A DNA stretch of 53,243 bases from Candidatus Zixiibacteriota bacterium. GTDB taxonomy: Bacteria > Zixibacteria > MSB-5A5 > GN15 > FEB-12. Location of the stretch: NCBI GenBank assembly GCA_022571985.1, contig JACZWU010000011.1, positions 1 through 53,243 of the forward strand, written 5' to 3'. Numbering within the stretch: position 1 is the stretch's first letter; each line of letters opens with the position of its first letter. The translations under genes were made by a program, and so were the position numbers. Positions 18,456 to 26,694 of this stretch are shown one piece after another. A model generated the notes under the pieces. That model searched no databases, was not told the DNA's origin, and saw nothing but the letters and a program-made list of their open reading frames with translations.

Positions 18456-19520
18456 TTACTCCTTTTCAAACAAAGTCGCACAATCTTCCAAGCGAGTGCC
18501 GTTTTCATCGGTTACAGCAAACTTCGCCGGTCCCCACATGGAAACTCCCGTATGACTGCCGTCTTTGGAAAGTAAGTAGAACTTTAGCCCAAATTTAGGC
18601 CGGCCTTTTTCATCAAGTAATCGCTTTTCGGTATGAGCATTGACCCGTTTTAGGATTTCTATCCCCGCATCTTTGGGCGACATTCCGCTGCGCATTAATT
18701 CTACCGCCGCAAAACTGCACAAATTCTGTAGATTGGCTTCACCACGACCGGTACTACCGCATGAGCCTATTTCATTGTCCACATATAATCCAGCACCTAT
18801 TATCGGCGAATCTCCAACCCGTCCCGGAATCTTAAATGATAGTCCGCTGGTAGTAGTAACACAGGATATGTCGCCGTTGGCATTCATCCCGGCGCAATGA
18901 ATCGTGCCGGCTGGACGGCCAAAGAATTTCGCTACGTCGGGATCAAGCTCTGAATCCGGGGGCGGTACCCAGTCGTCCTTACTGGAAAGTGATTGTTTCC
19001 AGTAAAGCCAGATTTTACGTGCTTTTTCTGTAAGTAGATTCTCCTCCTGAAATCCATGTGCCCTGGCGAACCGAAGGGCGCCTTCGCCGACCAGTAAAAC
19101 ATGGTCGGTTTGCGTCATGACAAGTTTAGCTACTTTCGAAGGATTGCGGATTTTCTGAATTGCCGCGACGGCGCCAGCTTTATGGGACGGGCCGTGCATG
19201 ACTGCGGAATCCAATTCCACCACTCCGTTTTCATTAGGCAGTCCGCCCAATCCGACGCTGATATCTTTCGGGTCGTCTTCTTGAATATTAACTCCGGCTA
19301 TTACTGCATCAAGCGTGTCCTTACCTTCAAGCAGCATTTCGTAGGCTCGTCTGGTCGCCTTTTTGCCATTTGCCGACGAAATAGCTTTGACAGGAAAGTT
19401 GCCTTTGGCCGGGCGCGCCATCTTGTCCAGCACCTGCGCCTTGGTCAATAGAGGCACCGATGCTGCCAATGCGGCCGACGTTAACAAGAATTTCCGACGT
19501 GAAACCGAGTTTTCCTTCAT
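18456..19520 (-). CDS. Tat-exported N4-(beta-N-acetylglucosaminyl)-L-asparaginase-like Ntn hydrolase
   Basis: The ATG at 19520 lies 5 bases after GGGAGG and is preferred to a GTG at 19526; 354 residues. The N-terminus has a twin-arginine signal (SRRKFLLTSAALAAS). The body matches glycosylasparaginases: DAVIAGVN, VGLGGLPNENG, GPSHKAGAVAA, then the autoprocessing site before Thr206 (GTIHCAGMNANGD), then the beta-chain motifs TTSGL, GRVGDSPIIGAGLYVDNE and GSTGRGE. By family knowledge the enzyme self-cleaves at that Thr and releases aspartate from N-linked GlcNAc-Asn. The Tat signal places it in the periplasm, where it would degrade glycoprotein fragments. It is apparently a single-gene unit. Confidence 0.9.
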   Translation of the reverse strand: MKENSVSRRKFLLTSAALAASVPLLTKAQVLDKMARPAKGNFPVKAISSANGKKATRRAYEMLLEGKDTLDAVIAGVNIQEDDPKDISVGLGGLPNENGVVELDSAVMHGPSHKAGAVAAIQKIRNPSKVAKLVMTQTDHVLLVGEGALRFARAHGFQEENLLTEKARKIWLYWKQSLSSKDDWVPPPDSELDPDVAKFFGRPAGTIHCAGMNANGDISCVTTTSGLSFKIPGRVGDSPIIGAGLYVDNEIGSCGSTGRGEANLQNLCSFAAVELMRSGMSPKDAGIEILKRVNAHTEKRLLDEKGRPKFGLKFYLLSKDGSHTGVSMWGPAKFAVTDENGTRLEDCATLFEKE

Positions 19521-19974
19521 ATCCACCTCCCGTTTAAATCTTGTTGAAGCGCAATATAGCAGACCACAGGTTGAATAAAATCGATTTATTTACCATTTCA
19601 CACTAAGAGATTTGGTTGAGGCGGCTGTGCCCATTTACCGCGCACTGAACATCTCATTTTGGCTCGAAAATGCAGGAAAATGGACCACGGTCCCTCGACG
19701 CTTCGCGCAAATGGGTTCGTTTCGTCATAATTTACTTTCCATCTATCAGGAGTTGTAGTCATTCTGCAAAGGTCAAATTCTTGCTTCGTATTGTGGTACG
19801 GCCGAGTATTTTGCAGGGAATTGGTAGTGTTTTTGAATATTTAATGTGGTGCAAAATCGAAAGGAACCCACAGCCCGCCTCTGGCGGGTGGGCGACCAGA
19901 GCCAAATGAGGAAAGGGGCAGATCCTTCGACAGGCTCAGAACAGGCGAGGACATTTGCCACGTAAAGTAATAGC
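19521..19974. other. Intergenic region with repeat-like palindromes
   Basis: No supported gene. A palindrome CCCGCCTCTGGCGGG lies at 19874-19888. Near 19924-19945 is CTTCGACAGGCTCAGAACAG, a form of an intergenic motif that I associate with dispersed repeats in many environmental genomes. It separates the asparaginase gene from the AT-rich HD/YwgA pair and could mark an insertion boundary. Confidence 0.45.
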
Positions 19975-20481
19975 TTACTGAAGCTCAGTTATTTCATAAT
20001 GCTTGTCTGCTAATTCATATGCCTCATTATAATATTTTTCCAAATTCGGTTTTAATTCTTTGAGTTTTCTCGTCAATCGATCCCCATGGTAGTAATTGCT
20101 ATTGAGATAAACAATTGTACTTAGAACTTCTAAAAGCTGCGGGTCTTTTTGGCCAAGAGATTCAATTAAGTCTTCACTTGTATTTTCCAAATTGTCACTA
20201 GCGATAAAATCTGAGGCTGGTTCAGATAAAGCAATTTTGTAACCCGCTAGAGCATCATCCTTATCTTGATTGATCATACTAATGGCACATCCAAATTCTA
20301 AATCACGTGCCAATAATGGAGAGAAAACACCGTAATGATGAAATACAAAATCATATCCAAAATTTTCCCCCGAATTCTGAATAAGATAAACCAATTTGTG
20401 TAATTTTTTACGACTATATATACTACCTCCCATTTTTTCAAGCAAAGACCTCACCTTTCCAAGTCTTTTCAATGAACTCAA
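19975..20481 (-). CDS. YwgA-like protein
   Basis: 168 residues, AT-rich compared with neighbours outside the island. The N-terminal half, with KKLHKLVYLIQNSGENFGYDFVFHHYG split over about residues 25-50 and FSPLLARDLEF after it, resembles the YwgA family of Firmicutes and more distantly Panacea/SocA-type domains (winged-helix-like, function uncertain). It overlaps the upstream HD gene by 4 bp (ATGA), so the two are probably translationally coupled. YwgA next to an HD phosphohydrolase is also seen in Bacillus (ywgA/ywfO neighbourhood), which supports the call. A defence or nucleotide-sensing role is only inferred. Confidence 0.6.
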   Translation of the reverse strand: MSSLKRLGKVRSLLEKMGGSIYSRKKLHKLVYLIQNSGENFGYDFVFHHYGVFSPLLARDLEFGCAISMINQDKDDALAGYKIALSEPASDFIASDNLENTSEDLIESLGQKDPQLLEVLSTIVYLNSNYYHGDRLTRKLKELKPNLEKYYNEAYELADKHYEITELQ

Positions 20482-21860
20482 TTCTCTTCCTCCTGTTTAA
20501 TTTGTTTAACTTCATGAACAATTTCTTCTGGAACTATTATAAAATGATGTTGATATTTGGCGGGTCCAATTATGGCACCGCTTATTGGATGGTCGTTGAC
20601 ATCAATTTGGGAATACCTTTTCGGATTATTTCCTTCTTCGAATAAAAAAATTTCTTTATAATCCAATTTCTTATACGCCACTCTTTCCGGATCGCTAACT
20701 ATAAAATAGTATTCTGGGGGGAAATCATTCTTATCCAAAACCTCTTTCACTCTACTAGAAATTCTTTCGTATATAGATAAGCTAAATTTTTCAAGTTTTA
20801 CAGCTTTTAACAATTTTCGATTTAGAAAACGCGCTGATAAATCATATAAATATTGATCAATTTGTTTGTTTCTTGACCAATGAATTATCCACGACATCAC
20901 TAAGACATCATCCAATTCAAGGTAGTCATTCATGGATATTTTTTCTTCCTTCGCAATACAATTCAAGACGCTATTATTAACTTTAATGTCTTTGCCTTCT
21001 TTGAGCAAATCTATTGCTCTAATTAGAATTTTTATGAAAACACCCTCTGCACACTGGACAGTTTTGTGGTAGTACACGTGATTAAAGAGATATAGATTAC
21101 CTAAAAGGAACTGTTCCAAAGCACTAATACCACGCCTGACGTCTAAGGCGATCGTGTCCACGGAAAATGGAATTCCGTCTTCATCTAGCATTTGTACGCT
21201 CTTTACAGTTAAGTTACGAAGCATCCAATTTAAATCAAATTTGCCGTAATGCGCGCCAGTCATGTAAGTATCGCGTAGCATGTAATCAAACTTATCTACA
21301 TCTAGTTGAGAGTTGACTATTGAACGAATCAAAGGAGATTTGTAATCTCCTGTAATAACGTCTTTTACATCAGATTGAAATTCTTCTCCATACTTATCGA
21401 AGCATTCTATTAATTCTTTATGTTCCATGACAATAGAGCCCGACCACATTTCGTGACTTTTTGTATATTTGAATCTCAGTTCGTTAAGAAATGCTTCAAA
21501 TAGATGGCTAAAAGGACCGTGTCCAATATCGTGTAAAAGGGCTGCAACCTGAACAAGAAGCATGTCATATTCATTTTTCTTGTCCTTCGATGTGATTTGG
21601 TTTAACATCCGTCCAGCCAAATGATAAACGCCAAGCGAATGTGCGAATCTACTATGTTCTGCAGCTGGATAAACCAGTGATGCAACCCCTAATTGCCTGA
21701 TTCTCCGCAATCTTTGCATTGGTTCAGTAGCCAACAAATCCAGAACAAGTTTGTGTTCTACCTTGATCAGATCGTGTATAGGATCTCTGATTATTTTGGC
21801 TGGAGTTAGAAGATTATTTTGAATTAATTCTGCTATATCTCCCAAATTTTCGCTCTCCAT
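20478..21860 (-). CDS. HD-domain phosphohydrolase, dGTPase/YwfO-like
   Basis: 460 residues. HD metal-site signatures are visible: ARFAHSLGV-type (here SRFAHSLGVYHLAGRM, about 70-85), HDIGHGPFSHLFE (about 110-122), and DVDKFDYMLRD (about 203-213) carrying the last aspartate. These match the dGTP triphosphohydrolase/YwfO branch, whose members hydrolyse dNTPs. Some dNTP-hydrolysing HD enzymes restrict phage by depleting nucleotides; whether this one does is unknown. It is followed in a 4-bp overlap by the YwgA-like gene. The DNA is clearly more AT-rich than the DUF58 and asparaginase genes, consistent with transfer. No good Shine-Dalgarno precedes the ATG. Confidence 0.8.
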   Translation of the reverse strand: MESENLGDIAELIQNNLLTPAKIIRDPIHDLIKVEHKLVLDLLATEPMQRLRRIRQLGVASLVYPAAEHSRFAHSLGVYHLAGRMLNQITSKDKKNEYDMLLVQVAALLHDIGHGPFSHLFEAFLNELRFKYTKSHEMWSGSIVMEHKELIECFDKYGEEFQSDVKDVITGDYKSPLIRSIVNSQLDVDKFDYMLRDTYMTGAHYGKFDLNWMLRNLTVKSVQMLDEDGIPFSVDTIALDVRRGISALEQFLLGNLYLFNHVYYHKTVQCAEGVFIKILIRAIDLLKEGKDIKVNNSVLNCIAKEEKISMNDYLELDDVLVMSWIIHWSRNKQIDQYLYDLSARFLNRKLLKAVKLEKFSLSIYERISSRVKEVLDKNDFPPEYYFIVSDPERVAYKKLDYKEIFLFEEGNNPKRYSQIDVNDHPISGAIIGPAKYQHHFIIVPEEIVHEVKQIKQEEEN

Positions 21861-21901
21861 TTGTCGAGTTTCTTGATTCGTTTTGTCACCTCATCCTAAA
21901 A

Positions 21902-21966
21902 CGTCACTTTTGTTCTGTACTAAATACTCTGATTTTGACCCTCTGACATCACTTTTCGTTCTGCTA
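21902..21966 (-). repeat. Imperfect direct repeats upstream of the HD gene
   Basis: CGTCACTTTTGTTCTGTAC (21902-21920) and CATCACTTTTCGTTCTGCTAC (from 21947) are similar 19-20 bp units 45 bp apart, within the 193-bp space before the HD gene. They could be operator half-sites or remnants of an intergenic repeat. Confidence 0.45.
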
Positions 21967-22053
21967 CAGAAACATTGTGACAAACAATCACTAATAAAAA
22001 AACAGTTTCAGTCAATAAAAAAGGCTTTGGCGGTTCATGCAGCCAGGGCCACC

Positions 22054-22953
22054 TCAATACAACCTTTCCCGTTTGGACAAGAAGGCGTAGAGGGCTTTGT
22101 CGAAAGGCATCGAAGTGTCGACCGGGTGGTAGTCGATTCTTGACTGGCGGCAGGCGGAGGCAATCTCTTCCGAGAAATCAGAGACCGCTTTGGCATAATG
22201 CCCCTTGATCTGATAGGGCAGAGTGGTCAGCTCTTCACCTGTTTCCATATCTTTAAATATCGCCTCAGAGGGAAAAGCAAAATCCCGTTCGCGCGGGTCC
22301 AGAATATGAAAGACTATGACCTCGTGCTTGTTGTACCTGAAATGCTTGAGTCCCGAGATAATCTTGCCGGCATCGTCAAGCAGGTCGGACAAAATAATAA
22401 CCAGCCCGCGTCTTTTAATACGTTCGGCCATTTCGTGTAAAGTCGAGGTAATATCAGTTTTGTCCGAGGGCGCCTGGTTGGCAAGTTCGTTTAACAAGAC
22501 ATGCAGATGTCCCGATTTTGAGCGCGGGGGAATATAGCGCCGGAGTTTTTCATCAAAAGTCACCAGGCCGACGGCGTCTCTCTGACGAAGCATCATATAT
22601 GACAGTGCGCCGCATAGCAGTCGAGCATAATCCATTTTAGTGATGCGGTCTCCGGACTTATAGGCCATCGAGGCTGAGCAGTCCAGCAGCAGATAGGCTT
22701 TGAGATTTGTCTCTTCTTCGAACTGCTTGATATAATAGCGGTCTGATCTGGCGTATACTTTCCAGTCGATGTCGCGGATATTATCACCCGGCATATACTG
22801 GCGGTGCTCGGCGAACTCTACCGAAAAACCGTGGTAGGGAGATTTGTGAAGACCGGCGATGAAACCTTCGACCACCATCCGTGCGCGGATTTCCATCCCT
22901 TTTAGTTTGGAGACAATTTCCGGGTCGAGGTATTGCTGGTAGTTTCTGCTCAT
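22054..22953 (-). CDS. DUF58 protein with vWA-like fold
   Basis: 299 residues with the DUF58 hallmark near residues 35-75 (GLHKSPYHGFSVEFAEHRQY, PGDNIRDIDWKVYAR) followed by a vWA-like domain with MIDAS-type DCSASM (about 92-97) and VIILSDLLDD. DUF58 proteins are nearly always linked to MoxR ATPases and are thought to act with them in assembly or activation of partner proteins at the membrane. Here moxR lies upstream on the same strand, separated by a restriction-modification pair and a membrane protein. Its start overlaps the upstream gene by 4 bp. The BatA/BatB genes that often follow are absent; the HD gene lies there instead. Confidence 0.9.
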   Translation of the reverse strand: MSRNYQQYLDPEIVSKLKGMEIRARMVVEGFIAGLHKSPYHGFSVEFAEHRQYMPGDNIRDIDWKVYARSDRYYIKQFEEETNLKAYLLLDCSASMAYKSGDRITKMDYARLLCGALSYMMLRQRDAVGLVTFDEKLRRYIPPRSKSGHLHVLLNELANQAPSDKTDITSTLHEMAERIKRRGLVIILSDLLDDAGKIISGLKHFRYNKHEVIVFHILDPRERDFAFPSEAIFKDMETGEELTTLPYQIKGHYAKAVSDFSEEIASACRQSRIDYHPVDTSMPFDKALYAFLSKRERLY

Positions 22954-23489
22954 TGTTTTTCGGTTGGTTTTTCTAGCAGGTTAACGTAAATGACAAAAGA
23001 CATATAAGCGATTGAACCAAGTATCAAAAATCCGCTGATAGCCAGCAGGTCGTCATAGAACCAATGAAAATGGTGGCCGGCCAGTCCGAAAGCGTGAACG
23101 AATATAGAAAGACCAAAAACCCAGAGGACAGTTTTTTTTATTTTTGATTTTACTGAGGTGAACAAAAAGACAAAGCCGATTGCAAAGAACAAAAGCGTCT
23201 GGCCGTTAATATGGGTGTGCGCTAATTTAACATTGTGCTCGAATTGATCCGGAGTTAGCCCATTTTCTGTTTCGCCAGCCTCAACCTCTTCCTTGGTGTC
23301 GTTTGCCGTTTCTGCCTGGCCGTATGGTTCGGTGACATAGGCGGGGACTTCTTCTTCGCTAATCATCCCTTCCTGGATATAAAGAATCAATATCGTCCAG
23401 GCACAGACACAAAGCATCAGTGTGGTGAACAAACCTACGAAGAGCTTGGCGTAGGGTGGAAGATTTGAGATTAAATAGCCTTGATCCAT
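22950..23489 (-). CDS. Four-helix membrane protein of unknown function in the moxR operon
   Basis: 179 residues. A transmembrane segment lies at about 13-38, an acidic loop of about 50 residues (EEEVEAGETENG region), then three more segments at about 95-170. Histidines cluster at membrane borders (LAHTHINGQ, and GLAGHHFHWFYDD), which could bind metal or haem; this is a guess. I recognise no family. It is sandwiched between the restriction endonuclease (2-bp gap) and DUF58 (4-bp overlap), and its composition is like DUF58 rather than the R-M genes, so it is probably an original member of the moxR operon. Confidence 0.75.
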   Translation of the reverse strand: MDQGYLISNLPPYAKLFVGLFTTLMLCVCAWTILILYIQEGMISEEEVPAYVTEPYGQAETANDTKEEVEAGETENGLTPDQFEHNVKLAHTHINGQTLLFFAIGFVFLFTSVKSKIKKTVLWVFGLSIFVHAFGLAGHHFHWFYDDLLAISGFLILGSIAYMSFVIYVNLLEKPTEKQ

Positions 23490-23491
23490 CT

Positions 23492-24139
23492 TTATTCAGA
23501 TAGCTTTTTTAGACGTTCAATTTCTGCGCGAATTTCATCAATTACTTCAGGGTTTTGAATCGTCTTTTTATCCTTTGTTCCAAGAGAAATAACATAAAAT
23601 ACGTTTCCACCATATTTTGCTCGAAATTCCTCATGAGTTCGTTTTTGAATATCTCTCTCCTTAAATATCTGAGGAATGTGACTTACGTCGCTTGCTGGTT
23701 TGATCTGAATTCCTATATGATTGTTACCTATTTTGATGAAAAAGTCGACATTAAACAGTCTATCCCATTCATCAGAGGCCGGTTTAATAGGAACACTCAA
23801 AATCTCTTGTAGCTGACCATAAATTGTCCTAATTTCTGTGACGTACCCATCGTATGTTCGATTAATAATTAGATTCTTAATATATTCAATGCAGTCTTCT
23901 TCAGTAATCTCTTCTATTTCAGCCACCAATACTTCGGTGATTTTCACATAAAGTTTTCTTCCTAAACTTTCTAAATGTACTTCCGGGTAAACCTTTTCAA
24001 AATAGTACTTTTTCCAATCTTCCAAACTCTTAGGCTGACATTTTCTAATGTTATACGAAGTTGGACCTACGTTACGTTTGAAATTTAGCTGAAAACGATT
24101 GGTAGCCGAATTTAATACCCATTCTTTAGCCAAATTCAC
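23492..24139 (-). CDS. Type II restriction endonuclease, probably MjaI-like
   Basis: 215 residues, GTG start overlapping the methyltransferase stop by 4 bp (GTGA). The region FNVDFFIKIGNNHIGIQIKP (about 129-148) has the Asp ... Gln/Glu-x-Lys spacing of a PD-(D/E)XK nuclease core, followed by a basic helix (KRTHEEFRAKYGG) and a beta-strand (VFYVISLGTK). Size, layout and the adjacent N4-cytosine-type methyltransferase recall the MjaI family (known specificity CTAG). The family call is by eye and moderate. Its AT-rich composition differs from the flanking operon genes. It presumably cuts unmethylated DNA at the site protected by the adjacent methyltransferase. Confidence 0.65.
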   Translation of the reverse strand: MNLAKEWVLNSATNRFQLNFKRNVGPTSYNIRKCQPKSLEDWKKYYFEKVYPEVHLESLGRKLYVKITEVLVAEIEEITEEDCIEYIKNLIINRTYDGYVTEIRTIYGQLQEILSVPIKPASDEWDRLFNVDFFIKIGNNHIGIQIKPASDVSHIPQIFKERDIQKRTHEEFRAKYGGNVFYVISLGTKDKKTIQNPEVIDEIRAEIERLKKLSE

Positions 24140-25413
24140 CTCGCCAATTTGAGAAGAGTTCGATTGCTCAGATTCTTGGACACGTCTACGCTTGCCAAAC
24201 CATATTTGATTAAGTGTGCATTGATGAAGGTTTTATTCTTCAAGTAGAGATAAACAAGCAAATCATCAGATTCATCATACTTGATGTGATCAAATTTTAT
24301 GGTGACTTGTTTCCCTTTAACTTTCTTCAACAAGAACTCCATTGCCTCATTTTTTCGATCTTGAACGGGTGACACTCCCATTAGTCTCACTAACAGGTTG
24401 TCATTCAGTCTAAGCTTATTCACAGAAACAATATCGCTTACTTTATAGTATTCGCTCACCTTTTTGGATTGGTGCGTTTTCGATATTGTTGAACCAAACA
24501 TTAATTTTCTTGGGTCTACTTTCTTATCAAAAGCTAGGGGGTCCTTAAATAAGTAGGGCAGTTTCTCTAAGAGCCGTGAAGAATGTTCTATAGAATCATT
24601 CTCAAAAGCGATTTCTGCTTCATTGAATAAATTTTTGGCTCCAAATAATTTATGTTCTATGTTGGCTTTAAAGCTTTCATTTATTTCATAACCGATTGAA
24701 TTTCTGTTGAGTTTTATGGCGACAAGTGAAGTGGTTCCGCTTCCAAGAAACGGGTCTAAGACGTTCTCACCATGAAAACTAAACATTCTTATTAGTCGCC
24801 TAGGTAGTTCTTCTGGAAACATTGCAAGATGTTCAGATTGTTTTTCACCGGGGAAATTCCAATGACCGTTGAAATACAGATTCCAGTCTTTTGTACTCAT
24901 TGCTGACAACTCTTTTACTTTTTTATCAACCTTGGGCGGTTTACCGAGTTTCTTAAACAGCAAAATAAATTCGTAATCAATTTTGACTATACCATTTCTG
25001 GGGTATGGGAAAGATCCCATGATTGAGGCGCCACCGGTCGTGTTACAAGTAGTAACTTTTTGCCATATGATAGAGCCCATGAAATCAAAGCCAATCGTTT
25101 CGCATAAACGAATTATCTCAGTACGAATAGGAATCACTTTATATCGGCCATAATAGACCGATCGGGCAAATTGGTCTCCTATGTTGATACATAACCTACA
25201 ACCGTCATGAATAATCCGGTGGCATTCTTTCCACACTAGATTAAGATTATTTATATAATCTTCATAAGATTCGTGAAAACCAATCTGTTCATCAGAACCG
25301 TAATCTTTCAACTGCCAGTAAGGAGGAGAAGTCACAACTAAATGAACGCTATTATCATTCACTTTATTCATCTGGCGAGAGTCGCCAAATATTATTTTGT
25401 GTGTTGTTTTCAC
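24136..25413 (-). CDS. N4-cytosine/N6-adenine DNA methyltransferase fused to an SNase-like domain
   Basis: 425 residues, GTG start overlapping the moxR stop by 4 bp. Residues 1-250 are a beta-class methyltransferase: catalytic motif IV TSPPYW at 28-33, target region in the middle, and the AdoMet motif DPFLGSGTT at 220-228. TSPPY suggests N4-cytosine modification, as in CTAG systems. Residues about 330-415 look like a staphylococcal-nuclease/OB fold (VRLMGVSPVQDRKNEAMEFL, then LLVYLYLKNKTFINAHLIKY). The positions expected for the catalytic Glu43 and Arg87 of nuclease are not conserved, so this tail is probably a DNA-binding or regulatory module. It forms an R-M pair with the following gene. 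Confidence 0.8.
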   Translation of the reverse strand: MKTTHKIIFGDSRQMNKVNDNSVHLVVTSPPYWQLKDYGSDEQIGFHESYEDYINNLNLVWKECHRIIHDGCRLCINIGDQFARSVYYGRYKVIPIRTEIIRLCETIGFDFMGSIIWQKVTTCNTTGGASIMGSFPYPRNGIVKIDYEFILLFKKLGKPPKVDKKVKELSAMSTKDWNLYFNGHWNFPGEKQSEHLAMFPEELPRRLIRMFSFHGENVLDPFLGSGTTSLVAIKLNRNSIGYEINESFKANIEHKLFGAKNLFNEAEIAFENDSIEHSSRLLEKLPYLFKDPLAFDKKVDPRKLMFGSTISKTHQSKKVSEYYKVSDIVSVNKLRLNDNLLVRLMGVSPVQDRKNEAMEFLLKKVKGKQVTIKFDHIKYDESDDLLVYLYLKNKTFINAHLIKYGLASVDVSKNLSNRTLLKLAR

Positions 25414-26417
25414 GCCTTCTCCTTGACCGTTTCAAGTATCCGTCTGATGATTTCGTTGGTGTCGATGCCATCGGCTTCGGCGTTAAACGAGGTTACAATC
25501 CTGTGGCGCATAACCGGGTAAGCAGCAAAGCGGACATCCTCGGCGCCCGGGGTAGGACGGCCATCGAGAATCGCTTTGGTTTTGGCAGCCAGTATCAAAT
25601 ACTGCGAGGCTCTCGGACCGGCGCCCCAGTTAACCCAGTTTTTGATAAAGTCCGGCGCGCTATCATCGGAGGGGCGAGTGGCTTTGACTAAGTTAACCGC
25701 GTATTCAATTAAATGGTCCGAAACCGGCACCCGGCGCACCAGTTGCTGAAATCCAATAATCTCTTCCGGCGAAAGAACTTTGCTAAGCTGATAGTCCGGC
25801 ACGGCGGTGGTCGATTTTACAATTTCCTGCTCTTCGGCGCCTGAGGGATAATCGACCATTATGTTAAACATAAAGCGGTCAAGCTGCGCTTCGGGCAGCG
25901 GGTAGGTGCCTTCCTGTTCTATCGGGTTCTGGGTAGCCAGCACAAAAAATGGTTCGTCCAGTTTATAGGTGTTACCGGCGGCGGTGACTTCATGTTCCTG
26001 CATCGCCTGCAGCAGGGCGGCCTGAGTTTTGGGTGGGGTGCGGTTTATTTCATCTGCCAGAACTATATTGCCAAAAACCGGTCCTTTGACAAACTTAAAT
26101 TGTCTTTTACCGGTAGTGTGATCTTCTTCAATTATTTCAGTGCCGGTGATATCTGAGGGCATAAGGTCAGGTGTAAACTGAATCCGGCTGAATTTTAGAT
26201 TAAAAGCATTGGCCAAGGTTGAGATCAGCAGCGTCTTGGCCAGACCGGGCACGCCGATTAGCAGAGAATGGCCGGAAGACAAAAGTGATATCAATAGTAG
26301 CTCAATGACTTTATCCTGGCCGATAATAACTTTGCCGATTTCTTTGATTATCTTCTGGTGAGCGGTGTGAAGTTGTTCTACCGCAGTAATATCGGATTTT
26401 GTATCAACAAGGGACAT
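25410..26417 (-). CDS. MoxR-family AAA+ ATPase
   Basis: 335 residues. Walker A is GVPGLAKT (55-62), Walker B VLADEINR (119-126), sensor-1 region ATQNP, and the arginine-finger region has the DRFMFN signature. GGAGG precedes the ATG by 6 bases. MoxR ATPases act as chaperones with vWA/DUF58 proteins. Here the partner DUF58 lies 2.5 kb downstream after an interposed R-M pair. The gene is first in its operon, with a TATAAT -10 box about 50 bp upstream. The divergent neighbour is the thioredoxin/Cys-rich peptide operon. Confidence 0.95.
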   Translation of the reverse strand: MSLVDTKSDITAVEQLHTAHQKIIKEIGKVIIGQDKVIELLLISLLSSGHSLLIGVPGLAKTLLISTLANAFNLKFSRIQFTPDLMPSDITGTEIIEEDHTTGKRQFKFVKGPVFGNIVLADEINRTPPKTQAALLQAMQEHEVTAAGNTYKLDEPFFVLATQNPIEQEGTYPLPEAQLDRFMFNIMVDYPSGAEEQEIVKSTTAVPDYQLSKVLSPEEIIGFQQLVRRVPVSDHLIEYAVNLVKATRPSDDSAPDFIKNWVNWGAGPRASQYLILAAKTKAILDGRPTPGAEDVRFAAYPVMRHRIVTSFNAEADGIDTNEIIRRILETVKEKA

Positions 26418-26467
26418 CTAACCTCCAAACAGGCATAACGTGATTAACTTCAATTTTAACTTCCCCC

Positions 26468-26473
26468 ATTATA
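26468..26473 (-). promoter_or_regulatory. Probable -10 box of the moxR operon
   Basis: TATAAT on the minus strand, 50 bp upstream of the moxR ATG. No close TTGACA match is found at 16-18 bp, so the -35 element is weak or activator-dependent. Confidence 0.5.
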
Positions 26474-26521
26474 CTATATATCTGGAAAAAAGTGGTGGAA
26501 ATTTTGGGGAAGAACCAATAT

Positions 26522-26546
26522 CCCACTGACACAAATTGTCAGTGGG
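26522..26546. promoter_or_regulatory. Perfect 9-bp dyad between divergent operons
   Basis: CCCACTGAC and GTCAGTGGG flank a 7-base spacer, 20 bp upstream of the -35 box of the thioredoxin/peptide operon and near the moxR promoter. It could be an operator or a terminator for neither gene. No U-tract follows, which favours an operator. Confidence 0.5.
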
Positions 26547-26566
26547 TAAAACAGTCTATTTTTCTC

Positions 26567-26595
26567 TTGACATGCTATTCTATGGCCCATATAGT
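26567..26595 (+). promoter_or_regulatory. Sigma-70-type promoter of the thioredoxin/Cys-rich peptide operon
   Basis: TTGACA (26567-26572), a 17-bp spacer, then TATAGT (26590-26595). The leader that follows contains a 7-bp stem (AGCTGGG 26646-26652 with CCCAGCT 26670-26676) just before the AGGAGG ribosome site of the first gene. Confidence 0.75.
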
Positions 26596-26694
26596 TATGC
26601 GTTAGATAACGCAGTAGGGAACTGTTCACAAAAAAATAATCGATTAGCTGGGTGACTATGGTTTGGATTCCCAGCTTGTCTTGAAGGAGGAGCT

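Noticed and set aside
19670-19909. 79-residue plus-strand ORF
   Set aside because: It runs through palindromic intergenic repeat sequence and has no ribosome site.
22030-22053. Eight-codon ORF (MNRQSLFY) after DUF58 as a remnant of a lost BatA-type gene
   Set aside because: Too short to support. The idea of truncation by the HD-YwgA insertion remains only a possibility.
24136-24500. Frameshifted separate nuclease gene
   Set aside because: The SNase-like segment is in frame with the methyltransferase and no internal start with a Shine-Dalgarno is seen.
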